From assembly GCA_019359745.1 (NCBI GenBank), contig JAHHGT010000003.1, positions 310,001 through 374,000 on the forward strand: 64,000 nucleotides of DNA, given 5' to 3'. Each line of letters starts with the position of its first letter. The first letter of the stretch is position 1. Origin of the DNA: Aphanothece saxicola GSE-SYN-MK-01-06B. Its GTDB lineage: Bacteria > Cyanobacteriota > Cyanobacteriia > PCC-6307 > Cyanobiaceae. Positions 26,130 through 35,332 of this stretch are shown here, piece after piece. The position numbers and the translations under genes are program-made. The notes beneath the pieces were generated by a model, which saw only the letters and a list, made by a program, of their open reading frames with translations, was not told where the DNA came from and searched no databases.

Positions 26130-26592
26130 TCCGCACCGGGCTGCCTACGGTGATGCCGAGCACGGCGGCCTGGCCGGCCGCCAGTTCCAGCACCCCGTCC
26201 ACCGGCGTGTCGGGGCCGTAGCTGCGGCAGGGCAGGTTCATGCAGGGCGGCACGGCACTCTCGAGGAAAACAACGCGACCGTCGCGGATGAACAGCATGT
26301 CGAGGGGTTCCGGAGTTCGGTGCATCCAGAACCTGGCCACCGCGGGGGGCACGTAAGGGAACCACATGCCGCGCAGGTGGGGCAAGGGTGGGCGCAGCTG
26401 CAACCCCATGGCCTGCTGGCGCTCGCCCCGGGGCACCTCCAGCTGGATGCAGCGCGACGGCGGCGGGCCCTCCAGACACCACTGGGCGGTAATGGGCAGG
26501 AACTGCGGCGGCCCCTGGGTCAGGCCCGGTCCGCAACCGACCAGCAGGACCACGCCGGCCAGGGCCCAGCGCCTGAGAATGGGGTGGTTCAT
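26083..26592 (-). CDS. DUF192 lipoprotein
   Basis: This 169-residue protein has a lipoprotein-type signal (WALAGVVLLVGCG, with the lipobox Cys near residue 20) and the DUF192 (PF02643) pattern RQQAMGLQLRP, MWFPY, FWMHRTPEPLDMLFIRDGRV and GVLELAAGQA. DUF192 is a compact beta fold of unknown activity, found in many cyanobacteria and archaea. It is the last gene of the nadK-regulator-DUF192 operon, with a 4-bp overlap with the regulator gene. The stop lies within the 3' end of cobL. Confidence 0.85.
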   Translation of the reverse strand: MNHPILRRWALAGVVLLVGCGPGLTQGPPQFLPITAQWCLEGPPPSRCIQLEVPRGERQQAMGLQLRPPLPHLRGMWFPYVPPAVARFWMHRTPEPLDMLFIRDGRVVFLESAVPPCMNLPCRSYGPDTPVDGVLELAAGQAAVLGITVGSPVRITPLPGASPSEPARD

Positions 26593-27269
26593 GGCGGTCC
26601 CTTCGTGGGGGGGCGACCCTCACTGAGGCAGTAGCCACGGCCCCGGACGGTGTGGATCAGCCGCGATTCACCCTCCTGTTCCAGCTTCTGGCGCAGGTAG
26701 CGCACGTACACCTCGATCACGTTGCTGGCACCCCCGCCCTGATCAGCCCAGATCTCCTCGAGGATCTGCTCCCGGCTCACCACCGAACCCCGGTGGCGCA
26801 GCAGCAGCAGCAGCAGCTGATACTCCCGGGCAGTCAGGCTGAGCTGGCGCTGCCCGCGCCAGCCCTGGCGGGCCACCGGGTCGATCCTCAGATCCGCCAG
26901 CTTCAGCAGGGCGGACACCGGCGTGGGGGCCTGCCGCTGGGCCAGGGCCAGGTGCAGTCGCAGCCGGGTCAGCAGATCGCTGGTGCCGAGGCTGGGCAAC
27001 CAGAAATCATCGGCGCCCCACTCCAGGCAATGGCTGCGGCTCTCCACGCTGTCGCTGGTGATGCCGAGCAGCAGGGGGCGGGCCCCCAGCCTGCGGCGCA
27101 GCTCCGGAATCCGCTGCTCGCATCCAGGCGACAGGATCACCGCCGCAGGGAGCGCATCGCCCGGCTCCTGCTCCAGGGTCCCGTAGCCGGACACCTCCAG
27201 CCGGGGAGCCAGGCCGGTGGCCTCCGGGCCCACCAGCAACACCGTTGTCGGCGGGGCAGTCGGCGTCAC
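26589..27269 (-). CDS. OmpR-type response regulator with a degenerate receiver
   Basis: The C-terminal half (residues 125-220) is a normal winged-helix OmpR/PhoB effector: [46 protein letters not shown] and IHTVRGRGY. The N-terminal receiver keeps the shape but has lost its chemistry: the phospho-acceptor position after AAVIL is Ser47 (SPGC), the acidic pair after TVLLV is GP, and the Lys of beta-5 is replaced (GADDFWLPS). It cannot be phosphorylated in the usual way. It is bracketed by 4-bp overlaps with nadK upstream and the DUF192 gene downstream. A phosphorylation-independent regulator is the simplest reading. Confidence 0.88.
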   Translation of the reverse strand: MTPTAPPTTVLLVGPEATGLAPRLEVSGYGTLEQEPGDALPAAVILSPGCEQRIPELRRRLGARPLLLGITSDSVESRSHCLEWGADDFWLPSLGTSDLLTRLRLHLALAQRQAPTPVSALLKLADLRIDPVARQGWRGQRQLSLTAREYQLLLLLLRHRGSVVSREQILEEIWADQGGGASNVIEVYVRYLRQKLEQEGESRLIHTVRGRGYCLSEGRPPTKGPP

Positions 27270-28192
27270 AGCGGGGCGTCGGCGTGGTTGCCGGAAGGTT
27301 TGGCGACGTGCGGCAGGCCCCAGCCCAGCTTGTTGCGCAGCACCTGGAAGAACTCATGGTCGGCCAGCCGCACGAAGCGCACCGGATGCTCGCTGCGCCG
27401 GACCAGCACCCGGTCCTCGGGCCAGACGTAACAGCCGGCGCTGCCATCCACCACCATCATCAAACGTTCAGGGGTGGCGGGAAACACCGTCACCGGCTCC
27501 TGGTCGCTGAACACGAGGGCCCGGGAGGCGAGCGAGTGGGCGGCGATCGGCGTCAGCTGCAGCACCGGACAGTCGGGGGTGATCACCGGGCCACCGGCGC
27601 TGAGGGCGTAGGCCGTGGAGCCGGTGGGCGACGAGAGGATCACCCCGTCGGCGGCGATGTCAACGGGGGCATGGCGACCGATGGCGATCTCGAAGTGGCA
27701 CATGCTGGTAAGCGGCTCCCGGTGCAGGGCCATCTCGTTGAGACAGAGCACTTCCCAGCGCCGCTGCTCGCCGCGCATCACACTCACGACAAGCATGGAG
27801 CGCTCCTCGACGGTCCACTCCCCCGCCACCACCTGGGCCAGGGCCTGATCCAGGTCCTTCAGGTAGGCCTCGGCCAGGAACCCCAGATGGCCGGTGTTGA
27901 TCGTCAGGATCGGCACGCCGATCGGGGCGGTCTGGCGGGCGGCGGAGAGCACCGTGCCGTCCCCCCCCAGCACCACCGCCAGGGCCATGTCCTCATCGAA
28001 ACTGGCGGGCACGCAGGCCGCATAGCCCCGGGAGCGCAGGTGCTGGTCGGGATTGGCGAAGCCCACCACGCCACCGGAACTGCTCACCCGCGCCACCTCA
28101 AGCCCCGCCGCCTTCAGTCGGCTTTCGATCAGGTCGGCGGTGTTGATCGCCAGATCCTTGCCGTCGTTGACGATCAGTCCGACCCGGGGCAC
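27266..28192 (-). CDS. nadK: NAD kinase
   Basis: NadK phosphorylates NAD to NADP. The catalytic motif GGDGT is at residues 76-80, the second motif [18 protein letters not shown] follows, and [10 protein letters not shown] and [10 protein letters not shown] are also typical. The 308 residues fit the cyanobacterial type. It is the first gene of a three-gene operon whose members overlap by 4 bp (nadK, regulator, DUF192). The 186-bp gap to the divergent sulfotransferase gene should hold its promoter; I see no clear hexamers there. Confidence 0.96.
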   Translation of the reverse strand: MPRVGLIVNDGKDLAINTADLIESRLKAAGLEVARVSSSGGVVGFANPDQHLRSRGYAACVPASFDEDMALAVVLGGDGTVLSAARQTAPIGVPILTINTGHLGFLAEAYLKDLDQALAQVVAGEWTVEERSMLVVSVMRGEQRRWEVLCLNEMALHREPLTSMCHFEIAIGRHAPVDIAADGVILSSPTGSTAYALSAGGPVITPDCPVLQLTPIAAHSLASRALVFSDQEPVTVFPATPERLMMVVDGSAGCYVWPEDRVLVRRSEHPVRFVRLADHEFFQVLRNKLGWGLPHVAKPSGNHADAPL

Positions 28193-28378
28193 CGATCGCA
28201 GGCGGAATGGCTTTCAGACTCTAGAAGCAGACGGCACGGCCTTTCACCAGCGTGCAGCCGTAGTGCTGAAGGTCGCCTCGGCGCCCAGGTTCTAGGCGCA
28301 GCAGAGGGGCGCCCAGATTCGAGAGTCCCAAGCCAGCGGAGCTAGGGTCGATGGGCATCGGTTGGCAGGCTGAGGCCG

Positions 28379-29269
28379 TTGAAGGTTCTCTACATCGGTG
28401 GTCTCGAACACAGCGGCACCACCCTGACCGAACAATTGCTGAGCAGCCATCCCCGGAGCCTCAGTCTCGGGGAAATCGCCTCCTTTTTCTCCCCTGCTCA
28501 CATGCAGGCCTACATGCGGGCTTGGGGGGACCAGGACGACGTTCGGCGCTGTTCCTGCGGCAGTGACTGGGAGGAATGCGCGTTCTGGGGTCAGCTTCCC
28601 CACCTCAATGGTCTGAACTCAGCTCTGCCTCTCGTCGACAAGTACGTCGAACTGATCCGCTTCATCCGCCGCCACTTTGGCGATGAGGTGGTGGTCACCG
28701 ATTCGTCCAAGTCCGTGGAGGCTTTCGATGCCTTGCTGAGCGCCCTTCGGGTGGAAGGCCAGAGTGAGGATCGTATTGGTCTTGTGCTCGTGGCGAAGGA
28801 TGTGCGCAACTTCACCGCTTCGATGAAGCGCAAGAGCCGTGGCAAGGGTGTTCTATCGGCCTATCGCTCAATGAATTATTGGGGCCATGCCAATGAAGCC
28901 TGGCTGCAGAAGATTGCCGCGCATCCTGCCATTCACCATTGCATCAACCTTTATGAGCATCTTTGTGCTGATGCGCTTGCTCAGGTGAACGGGATTCTGG
29001 CGATGGTCGAAGAGGCCCCTCTTGCCAGTCTGGATATCGCCAACACAACGTCCCACATCGCCATGGGCAACAAGGACTTTTTGATGCGTAATCGCCGCCA
29101 GCTCCGGTACGATCAGCGCTGGTTCACAGACGATGCCATTCTGTTCGCCTATCTCCTCAACCGTTCGGCCAGGCATCTCAACCACCGCTTCTACCGAATG
29201 GGCCGAGAGGTCGCTGCAACTCTCCCTGTTCCACCAGCACCTTGTCTCTCGGATAGCAGCGATCCTTGA
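28379..29269 (+). CDS. PAPS-dependent sulfotransferase family protein
   Basis: A 296-residue protein starting with TTG (28379): MKVLYIGGLEHSGTTLTEQ, in which LEHSGTT is the 5'-phosphosulfate loop of sulfotransferases, and VTDSSKSVE with LVAKDVRNF form the 3'-phosphate site. It would transfer sulfate from PAPS to a sugar or other acceptor; the acceptor is unknown. It lies alone on the plus strand between nadK and the GT61 gene, with somewhat lower GC than the core genes around it. The TTG is chosen because the family motif starts within six residues. Confidence 0.82.
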   Translation: MKVLYIGGLEHSGTTLTEQLLSSHPRSLSLGEIASFFSPAHMQAYMRAWGDQDDVRRCSCGSDWEECAFWGQLPHLNGLNSALPLVDKYVELIRFIRRHFGDEVVVTDSSKSVEAFDALLSALRVEGQSEDRIGLVLVAKDVRNFTASMKRKSRGKGVLSAYRSMNYWGHANEAWLQKIAAHPAIHHCINLYEHLCADALAQVNGILAMVEEAPLASLDIANTTSHIAMGNKDFLMRNRRQLRYDQRWFTDDAILFAYLLNRSARHLNHRFYRMGREVAATLPVPPAPCLSDSSDP

Positions 29270-29331
29270 AGCCCATCCAAGGTCAGGCGATGGATCATTC
29301 TGGACCGGCTTGCAACCGGGCCCTGTTCTGA

Positions 29332-30420
29332 TCAGGAAGGGGCGATCGACAGGAAGTCATCCACCAGCTCAAGAGGTAAGTGAATGTCGTGAAATGAATT
29401 CAACGATGGCAGGCAGTGAAAGAAATAGCCAAGGTTCAAGATGCTTGCAATCTGAAAGTAGTCGGGACGGATCCCATGGGCTGAAGCAAACAATTCCAGT
29501 ACGGTGCTTTGCGTGGCATGCATTAAGTTCGTCAGCCCGGCACCATGCACGGCGATGATGTGGGTCGCTTGACGGAACAGATGGATCTGCTCGGAAAGAC
29601 TCAGCTTTTCGAGCTGGATGGTGCAGAAGCCATGACCTTCGAGGTAGGAGGAGACGTCCGGTTCGTTGATGATTCGCCGCGACTTGGCGCCACGGCGACT
29701 GACGAACACCCGGCGTGGCAGGCCCATGGTGGCCCCGCCATTCGATGCCGATCCAAGTCGCTTTGCCAGTTGCTTGAGATGGATCGGTGAGATCGCATCA
29801 AAGGGTGCCTCCGTGGCGTGCTGATGCCGGTGGGCTGAAGCGGCGATCAGGGACCGGCAGCGAATGTTGGTGCCGCCGGCTCGGGGCTTGTAAGGGATCA
29901 AGGACCCGACGGGGCTGCTCAACCGCGCCAGAGACTCGCTCTGCCAGGCGGTCAGCCGTTCTGGAACGAGTAGATGGACCTGTGCGCCGGTTCGTTGGTG
30001 ATGGTGCTCGGCCACCAGGACGCGTGGGAGGAAATCCAGAAACCAGTGGAAAAAACCCCGATGCCAACCCCGGAAGTCCACCAGCGGAACCACGGCGTCA
30101 GAAATGGTCTCGGTGGCGTGGAGATAGGACTTGGCAGCCAGCAGGCAGGCCTTTCTCGTGCCCAGCCGAAGAAATGGCGTGGTTTCGTGGAGGATCCGGC
30201 AGGGCTTGGCCAAACCGATCATGGAAACGAGGTGGGCCCCAGGCGCTTCCAGGTACCACTGCGGTGGGATCGTGAAGGGATGGATGTAGGCCTCCAGTCT
30301 CCCGAGCGGTTGGGCCCAGGCATTGCTGAGGTTGTACGAACACGGCTGGCTCTGCGAGTACACCAGGGTGTTCACCCCTGCCGGGGGGAAGCCTCCGGGT
30401 GAACGGCCAATGTTCGTCAT
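29332..30420 (-). CDS. GT61 (DUF563) family glycosyltransferase
   Basis: A 362-residue protein with the DUF563/GT61 signatures: HRGFFHWFLDFLPRVLVAE in the first half, RRVFVSRRGAKSRRIINE, then HLFRQATHIIAVHGAGLTNLMH and STVLELF near the C terminus. Family members add xylose, arabinose or related sugars in eukaryotes and act in bacterial surface glycans. No membrane span or signal peptide is visible. It starts 6 bp after the pheS stop, so it is probably read through from pheS, an unusual partner. Its GC content is below that of pheS. Confidence 0.82.
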   Translation of the reverse strand: MTNIGRSPGGFPPAGVNTLVYSQSQPCSYNLSNAWAQPLGRLEAYIHPFTIPPQWYLEAPGAHLVSMIGLAKPCRILHETTPFLRLGTRKACLLAAKSYLHATETISDAVVPLVDFRGWHRGFFHWFLDFLPRVLVAEHHHQRTGAQVHLLVPERLTAWQSESLARLSSPVGSLIPYKPRAGGTNIRCRSLIAASAHRHQHATEAPFDAISPIHLKQLAKRLGSASNGGATMGLPRRVFVSRRGAKSRRIINEPDVSSYLEGHGFCTIQLEKLSLSEQIHLFRQATHIIAVHGAGLTNLMHATQSTVLELFASAHGIRPDYFQIASILNLGYFFHCLPSLNSFHDIHLPLELVDDFLSIAPS

Positions 30421-30426
30421 TGATCC

Positions 30427-31434
30427 TCAGAACTGCTCCAGGAAGCGCAGATCGCTGCTGAACAGTCTGCGGATGTCATCGATCCCGTGGCGCACCATGC
30501 AGAACCGCTCCACCCCCAGGCCGGCGGCAAAGCCGCTCCAACGCTCCGGGTCGAGGCCCAGACCCTCGAGCACTGCCGGATCCACCATGCCGCAGCCCAT
30601 CACCTCCAGCCAGCGACCCCGCCACTGCACATCCACCTCGGCGGAGGGTTCGGTGAAGGGGAAGTAACTGGCCCGGAAGCGCACCGGCAGATCGCCGAAA
30701 AACTGCTGCAGGAAGGTGGTGACGGTGCCGCGCAGGTGACTGAAATCCAGGCCCTCGTCGAGGGCGAGCACTTCCACCTGGTGGAACACCGGGGAGTGGG
30801 TGGCATCCACCGCATCGCGGCGATACACCCGGCCGGGGGCGATCACACGCACCGGTGGAGGATTGGCTTCCAGGTGGCGGATCTGTACGGGGGAGGTGTG
30901 GGTACGCAGCAAACGGTCCCCTCCCAGGTAGAACGTGTCCTGCATGTCCCGGGCCGGGTGGTGCTCCGGAATGTTGAGGGCGCTGAAGTTGTAGTGGTCG
31001 GTCTCGATCTCGGGTCCCTCCGAGACCCGGTAGCCGAGGCCGGCGAAGATATCCACGATCTCCTCGATCGTGCTCTGCAGGGGATGACGGTGGCCAGGGG
31101 GCACGTAACTGCAGCCAGCCGTCACATCGATCCGTTCCCGCTCCAGCCGCTCCACCATGGCGGCGGTACGCACGGCCTCGAGCCGGGCGCCGAGCAGCTG
31201 CTGCACCTGGTCCTTGAGCCGGTTGGCCCGCTGCCCCACCAGGGGGCGTTCCTCACCGGGGAGACGGCCCATGGCCCCAAGCACGCCCGAGAGCCGACCC
31301 TTCTTGCCCAGCAGCCCCACCCGCAGCTCCTCGAGAGCGGCGGCATCGCTGGCGTTGGCGATGGCGGCGGCGGCCTCCGCCTCCAGGTGCTCCAGCTGGT
31401 CGGTGAGCTGTTGCAGGCTGACGGTGGCGCTCAC
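30427..31434 (-). CDS. pheS: Phenylalanine-tRNA ligase alpha subunit
   Basis: PheS is the catalytic subunit of the alpha2-beta2 enzyme that charges tRNA-Phe. The N-terminal coiled coil ([19 protein letters not shown], then [14 protein letters not shown]) is followed by the class II core: motif 2 ([21 protein letters not shown]) and motif 3 ([18 protein letters not shown]). The GTG at 31434 (V-S-A-T-V-S-L-Q-Q) gives 335 residues, the normal size; the longer open frame upstream is antisense to surE. pheT is not in the window. Confidence 0.96.
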   Translation of the reverse strand: MSATVSLQQLTDQLEHLEAEAAAAIANASDAAALEELRVGLLGKKGRLSGVLGAMGRLPGEERPLVGQRANRLKDQVQQLLGARLEAVRTAAMVERLERERIDVTAGCSYVPPGHRHPLQSTIEEIVDIFAGLGYRVSEGPEIETDHYNFSALNIPEHHPARDMQDTFYLGGDRLLRTHTSPVQIRHLEANPPPVRVIAPGRVYRRDAVDATHSPVFHQVEVLALDEGLDFSHLRGTVTTFLQQFFGDLPVRFRASYFPFTEPSAEVDVQWRGRWLEVMGCGMVDPAVLEGLGLDPERWSGFAAGLGVERFCMVRHGIDDIRRLFSSDLRFLEQF

Positions 31435-31507
31435 GGGACGGATCGGGGAAGGAAGCGACTGTAGGCAGCTGCGTCTAGCTTTCCGGCAGTCCCCGCGGTC
31501 GAGGCCG

Positions 31508-32359
31508 ATGGCACCGCTCCGGATCCTGATCAGCAACGACGACGGGGTCTTCGCCGATGGCATCCAGGCCCTGGCCGCTGAGGCGGCCTCCCGCGGCCAT
31601 GCGGTCACCGTGGTCTGCCCGGACCGGGAGCGCTCCGCCACCGGCCATGGCCTGACGCTGCAGACGCCGCTGCGGGCGGAGCGGGCCGATGAGCTGTTCG
31701 CTGCGGGTGTCACCGCCTGGGCCTGCAGCGGCACCCCGTCCGACTGCGTCAAGCTGGCTCTGTTCAGGCTTCTCGACCAGGCGCCCGACCTGGTGCTCTC
31801 CGGCATCAACCACGGCCCCAACCTCGGCACCGACGTCCTGTATTCGGGCACTGTGTCGGCGGCCATGGAGGGGACGATCGAGGGTCTGCCGGCCCTCGCG
31901 GTCAGCAGCGCCGATTTCCACTGGCGTCGCTTCGAGGCGGCGGCGGCCCTCGCCCTCGATGTGGCCGAACGGATGCACGCCGCGGGCTGGCCCGAGGGGC
32001 TGCTGCTCAATCTCAACGTGCCACCACGGCCCGCCGAGGCCCTGGCGCCCCTGCGCTGGTGCCGCACGGCGGTGCGGCGCTACATCGATCAGTTCGAGAA
32101 GCGAACCGACCCCCGCGGCCGCACCTACTACTGGCTGGCCGGCGAGGTGGTGGACGACCTGGAGGGCTCCGGAGCCGGTCCAGCCGACTGGCCGACCGAT
32201 GTGGCCTGGGTCCAGCAGGGGGGGCCGTCCCTGACCCCCCTGCAGCCCGAACTCTTCTGGCGGGGAGATCCCGCCCAGTTGCCGGACGCGGACCGGCTGG
32301 GTCTCCCCGGATCATCTGGCTGCCCCGAATCGTGGTTAACAAAGGAAGCGAGGAGCTGA
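31508..32359 (+). CDS. surE: 5'/3'-nucleotidase SurE
   Basis: SurE is a metal-dependent nucleoside monophosphatase. The N-terminal metal site [14 protein letters not shown] is within the first 20 residues and is followed by [13 protein letters not shown] and [25 protein letters not shown], all family signatures. The ATG at 31508 is divergent from pheS by 73 bp. At 283 residues it is slightly longer than the E. coli protein because of a C-terminal tail. It is followed by a GT4 gene 33 bp downstream. Confidence 0.95.
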   Translation: MAPLRILISNDDGVFADGIQALAAEAASRGHAVTVVCPDRERSATGHGLTLQTPLRAERADELFAAGVTAWACSGTPSDCVKLALFRLLDQAPDLVLSGINHGPNLGTDVLYSGTVSAAMEGTIEGLPALAVSSADFHWRRFEAAAALALDVAERMHAAGWPEGLLLNLNVPPRPAEALAPLRWCRTAVRRYIDQFEKRTDPRGRTYYWLAGEVVDDLEGSGAGPADWPTDVAWVQQGGPSLTPLQPELFWRGDPAQLPDADRLGLPGSSGCPESWLTKEARS

Positions 32360-32392
32360 CTTGCGTCCGAAAAATGAGACATCAGTGAAGCC

Positions 32393-33571
32393 ATGAAGCG
32401 TTCCAGTACCAGTCCTGCTGTGGTGGTGGTGATCACCCCGTTTTTGCACCATGACGGCTCTTCTCTGCTTCTGTGTCGATTTCTGCGTTGGGCCCAATCG
32501 CAACAACCTGATGTTGTCTTCGAGATCCTTTACCGCCACAACGGACCCTTAAGGGAGCACCTGCTTTCTCTCCCCAATGTTCGAGGGGTCAGGCCCCTTG
32601 TTCCCGTCAGACGCCGGGTCCTCCACCACGTCGAGCGCCGCCTTCAGGCCCGCGCCATGACAGCCATGCTGCTGAAGGCTGACGCCATCTATTGCAACAC
32701 TGTGGTGGGCCTGCAATGTTTGCAGGGCTTACTGGATTCACTTGGCCTGCCCCCTGAGCGCCTTCCCAGGGTCAGCGTTCATGTGCGCGAAATGGGTTAC
32801 TGGATCCAACGTTCCGGCATCTCCCGGCAGAGCTTCCAGCGGCTCGCTAATCGCATCATTGCCGACTCACAATTGACGGCAACCCATCTGCAGACTTATC
32901 TCGGTCTTGAGCACGGAAGTCTGTGTGTCATTGATGAATACTGCGATACGGAAGAGGTGGTGCGCTGGCGGGGCTGCGACCGATTGCGTGAGGAGCTCAA
33001 TCTCCCCAAGCAGCGCCAGCTTGTTGGCATGGCGGGGACGATTGAGTGGCGCAAGGGGCCGGATATCTTTCTGCAGATCGCTCACCATCTCGCGACTGCA
33101 ATGAGTGATCCACCTTTGTTCGCCTGGGTGGGCGGGGGTGATCCGATGACCACCTATCAAATCGAAAGCGATATCAAACGGATGGGCCTGGAGTCGATGG
33201 TTTTCTTCACGGGTCCCCGTGAGAATCCCTATCCTTATTTTGATTCCTTTGACGTGTTTCTGCTCACCTCAAGAGAGGAGCCATTCGGGGCGGTTTGCTT
33301 GGAAACGGCCATGCTCGAAATTCCAAGTATGTGTTTTTCAGGCTGTGCGGGAGCCGAATCCTTCATCGCCGCAGGCGCTGGAGTTGTGGTCGACCGATTC
33401 GACGTCTCCGCCATGGCCGAGGCGCTGCAAAAGCTGCTGGAGGATGGGGCAAGGCGGCGAAGCCTGGGAGTGCGGGCAAAGACTGAGTGTCAGGCCGCCC
33501 ATGCTCTGGATGTTCTCCTGCCCCGCTTGATGGCCGAAGTGTTGGGAGAGGACATCCCCGATAAGCCTTGA
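32393..33571 (+). CDS. GT4-type glycosyltransferase
   Basis: A 392-residue GT-B fold transferase. The N-terminal half carries VVITPFLHHDGSSLLLC and the hinge region; the C-terminal nucleotide-sugar half has LVGMAGTIEWRKGPDIFL, LFAWVGGGDP, and the EX7E-type segment SREEPFGAVCLETAML. GC is modest compared with surE upstream. The acceptor is unknown. It follows surE by 33 bp and converges on the DUF3611 gene with a 162-bp gap that holds only a weak inverted repeat (GGCCA...TGGCC near 33607). Confidence 0.85.
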   Translation: MKRSSTSPAVVVVITPFLHHDGSSLLLCRFLRWAQSQQPDVVFEILYRHNGPLREHLLSLPNVRGVRPLVPVRRRVLHHVERRLQARAMTAMLLKADAIYCNTVVGLQCLQGLLDSLGLPPERLPRVSVHVREMGYWIQRSGISRQSFQRLANRIIADSQLTATHLQTYLGLEHGSLCVIDEYCDTEEVVRWRGCDRLREELNLPKQRQLVGMAGTIEWRKGPDIFLQIAHHLATAMSDPPLFAWVGGGDPMTTYQIESDIKRMGLESMVFFTGPRENPYPYFDSFDVFLLTSREEPFGAVCLETAMLEIPSMCFSGCAGAESFIAAGAGVVVDRFDVSAMAEALQKLLEDGARRRSLGVRAKTECQAAHALDVLLPRLMAEVLGEDIPDKP

Positions 33572-33733
33572 ATCAGTTTCGCTTCCATTCCGGCCCAGCG
33601 CGCATGGCCAAGCCGTTGTTTGGCCCCGGGCTGGCGGTTGCGCTGCTGCGGGCTGGGTCCAGGAGTGTTCTGCCGTCATGGACACCACCGCGCCTGGTGC
33701 TTGGTCTCGGCGTCTCCTTCCTGGTGAGGCGCC

Positions 33734-34309
33734 TCAAGCGCGTCGGTAGATCCGCTGCAGCAGCCACAGGGTGATGATCAGCCCGATCAGGTGGGCAAAC
33801 AGCACCTGGGTGTTGCTGAGCACCGAGAGCATCTCGATCGAGGTGATCGGAAAGCTGCTGATCGGTCCCCGGGCCCCCGGCACCGCCATCGGCCCGAACA
33901 GTCCCGGGGCCTGCAGGGAAGCCTGCAGGAAAAGACTGCCGGCAAGGGACTGGTACCCGACGGACGCCAGGGTCAGGCCGATCAGGTCGGCCAGCAGGCT
34001 GCGCTTCACCAGGCGGGAGGTCTCCCCACGGCTGGGCCTGACTGGACTGGCCAGGGCCCGGCCACAGCGCACCACCAGCCAGGATTGCCACAGGCTCCAG
34101 AGCAGAACCAGGAACGAGAGGGTGGTGATCGACAGTCCGGGGCCCAGCCCGAGGGAACGGTCGGCATTGGCCACCAGCCGGCCGCCGATGTTGTTGAACA
34201 GCAGCACTCCGACCACCACGACGCCGAGGGCCAGCTGGATCCAGAAGCGCACCCAGCCCATGCGGCGGAGGGCATCGGCCATGCGCTGCAGATCCAGCGT
34301 GTCGACCAT
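33734..34309 (-). CDS. DUF3611 membrane protein
   Basis: A 191-residue protein with four hydrophobic spans: about residues 18-38, 52-72, 105-130 and 165-188. It starts MVDTLDLQRMADALRRMGWVRF, the pattern of the cyanobacterial/plastid DUF3611 (PF12263) family, whose members are thylakoid or plasma-membrane proteins of unknown role. The ATG at 34309 is the start; the longer open frame is antisense to ribF. It is divergent from ribF with a 63-bp gap. Confidence 0.85.
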   Translation of the reverse strand: MVDTLDLQRMADALRRMGWVRFWIQLALGVVVVGVLLFNNIGGRLVANADRSLGLGPGLSITTLSFLVLLWSLWQSWLVVRCGRALASPVRPSRGETSRLVKRSLLADLIGLTLASVGYQSLAGSLFLQASLQAPGLFGPMAVPGARGPISSFPITSIEMLSVLSNTQVLFAHLIGLIITLWLLQRIYRRA

Positions 34310-34372
34310 GGGGGGGAGCGCGAAGGCCCCAAACTTGGCATGGGAGGATCCTGTCGGCGAGGGCCCAGGCCG

Positions 34373-35332
34373 TTGATCCCGCTTCACGACCCCCCCCACG
34401 CCCTGCGCCCCACCGCCATCGCCCTGGGCAGCTTCGATGGTCTGCATCGGGGCCATCGGCGTGTGATCACCGCCGTCACCGAAGCGGAGCCTGTGGCGCA
34501 ACGCGCCGTGGTGCCGACCGTGGTCAGTTTCTGGCCCCACCCCCGGGAGGTGCTCCATGGCGAGACGCGGCTGCGGCTGGATCTGCCCGAGGAGAAGCTG
34601 GAGCTGCTGGAACCCCTCGGCATCGAACAACTGGTGCTGGTGCCCTTCACCCGTGAGCTGTCAGCGCTGACGCCGGAGCGCTTTGTGCAGGAGGTGCTGG
34701 CCGAGCAGCTCCAGGCCTGCCGCATCGCCGTGGGCACCAACTTCCGCTTCGGGGTCGACCGCAGCGGCGATGTGGAGGATCTGGCCCGCATCGGCGCCGC
34801 CCTCGGCATCGACGTGCGGGTGCTGCCGATGCTGTGGGATGGGTCCGAGCGGGTGAGCAGCAGCCGCATCCGGCGTGCCCTGGCGGCTGGCGGCATCGAG
34901 GAGGCCGGGCGCCTGCTGGAGCGCCCCTACCGCTTCAGCGGCCAGGTGGTGCGGGGCCGGGGCCTGGGCCGCCAGCTGGGCTGGCCCACGGCCAACCTGG
35001 CGGTGGACGGGCGCAAGTTCCTGCCGCTGGAAGGGGTGTATGCGGCCCTGGCCTGGCGGGACGGTGAGGACGGGGCGATGGCGGCCGTGATGAACCTTGG
35101 CCCCCAGCCCACGGTGGACCCCCTGGCGCCGTCGGCGGTGGAGGTGCACCTGCTGGAGCGAGACCTCGAGCTGGCTGGCTCCCGACTGACGGTCCAGCCC
35201 CTGAGGTTGCTGCGACGCCAGCAGAGGTTTGAGAGTCTCGACGCCCTCAGTCGCCAGATCCGCCTGGATGCGGACCAGGCGCTGCAGGACTGCCGCTCCC
35301 ATGGCGGCCCCACCGCAGCCCCTTCGGCCTGA
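34373..35332 (+). CDS. ribF: Bifunctional riboflavin kinase/FAD synthetase
   Basis: RibF makes FMN and FAD. The N-terminal FAD synthetase domain has ALGSFDGLHRGHR (nucleotidyltransferase HxGH-like motif) and SSSRIRRAL; the C-terminal riboflavin kinase domain has GRGLGRQLGWPTANL and GVYAAL with MNLGPQPT. The TTG at 34373 gives 319 residues and lies just before the conserved start, whereas the open frame continues upstream antisense to the DUF3611 gene. thiE begins near its 3' end, so the two are likely co-transcribed. Confidence 0.93.
   Translation: MIPLHDPPHALRPTAIALGSFDGLHRGHRRVITAVTEAEPVAQRAVVPTVVSFWPHPREVLHGETRLRLDLPEEKLELLEPLGIEQLVLVPFTRELSALTPERFVQEVLAEQLQACRIAVGTNFRFGVDRSGDVEDLARIGAALGIDVRVLPMLWDGSERVSSSRIRRALAAGGIEEAGRLLERPYRFSGQVVRGRGLGRQLGWPTANLAVDGRKFLPLEGVYAALAWRDGEDGAMAAVMNLGPQPTVDPLAPSAVEVHLLERDLELAGSRLTVQPLRLLRRQQRFESLDALSRQIRLDADQALQDCRSHGGPTAAPSA

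Noticed and set aside
33607..33626. Inverted repeat GGCCA...TGGCC between convergent genes as terminator
   Set aside because: Only five pairs and a ten-base loop in GC-rich DNA; too weak to list as a feature.
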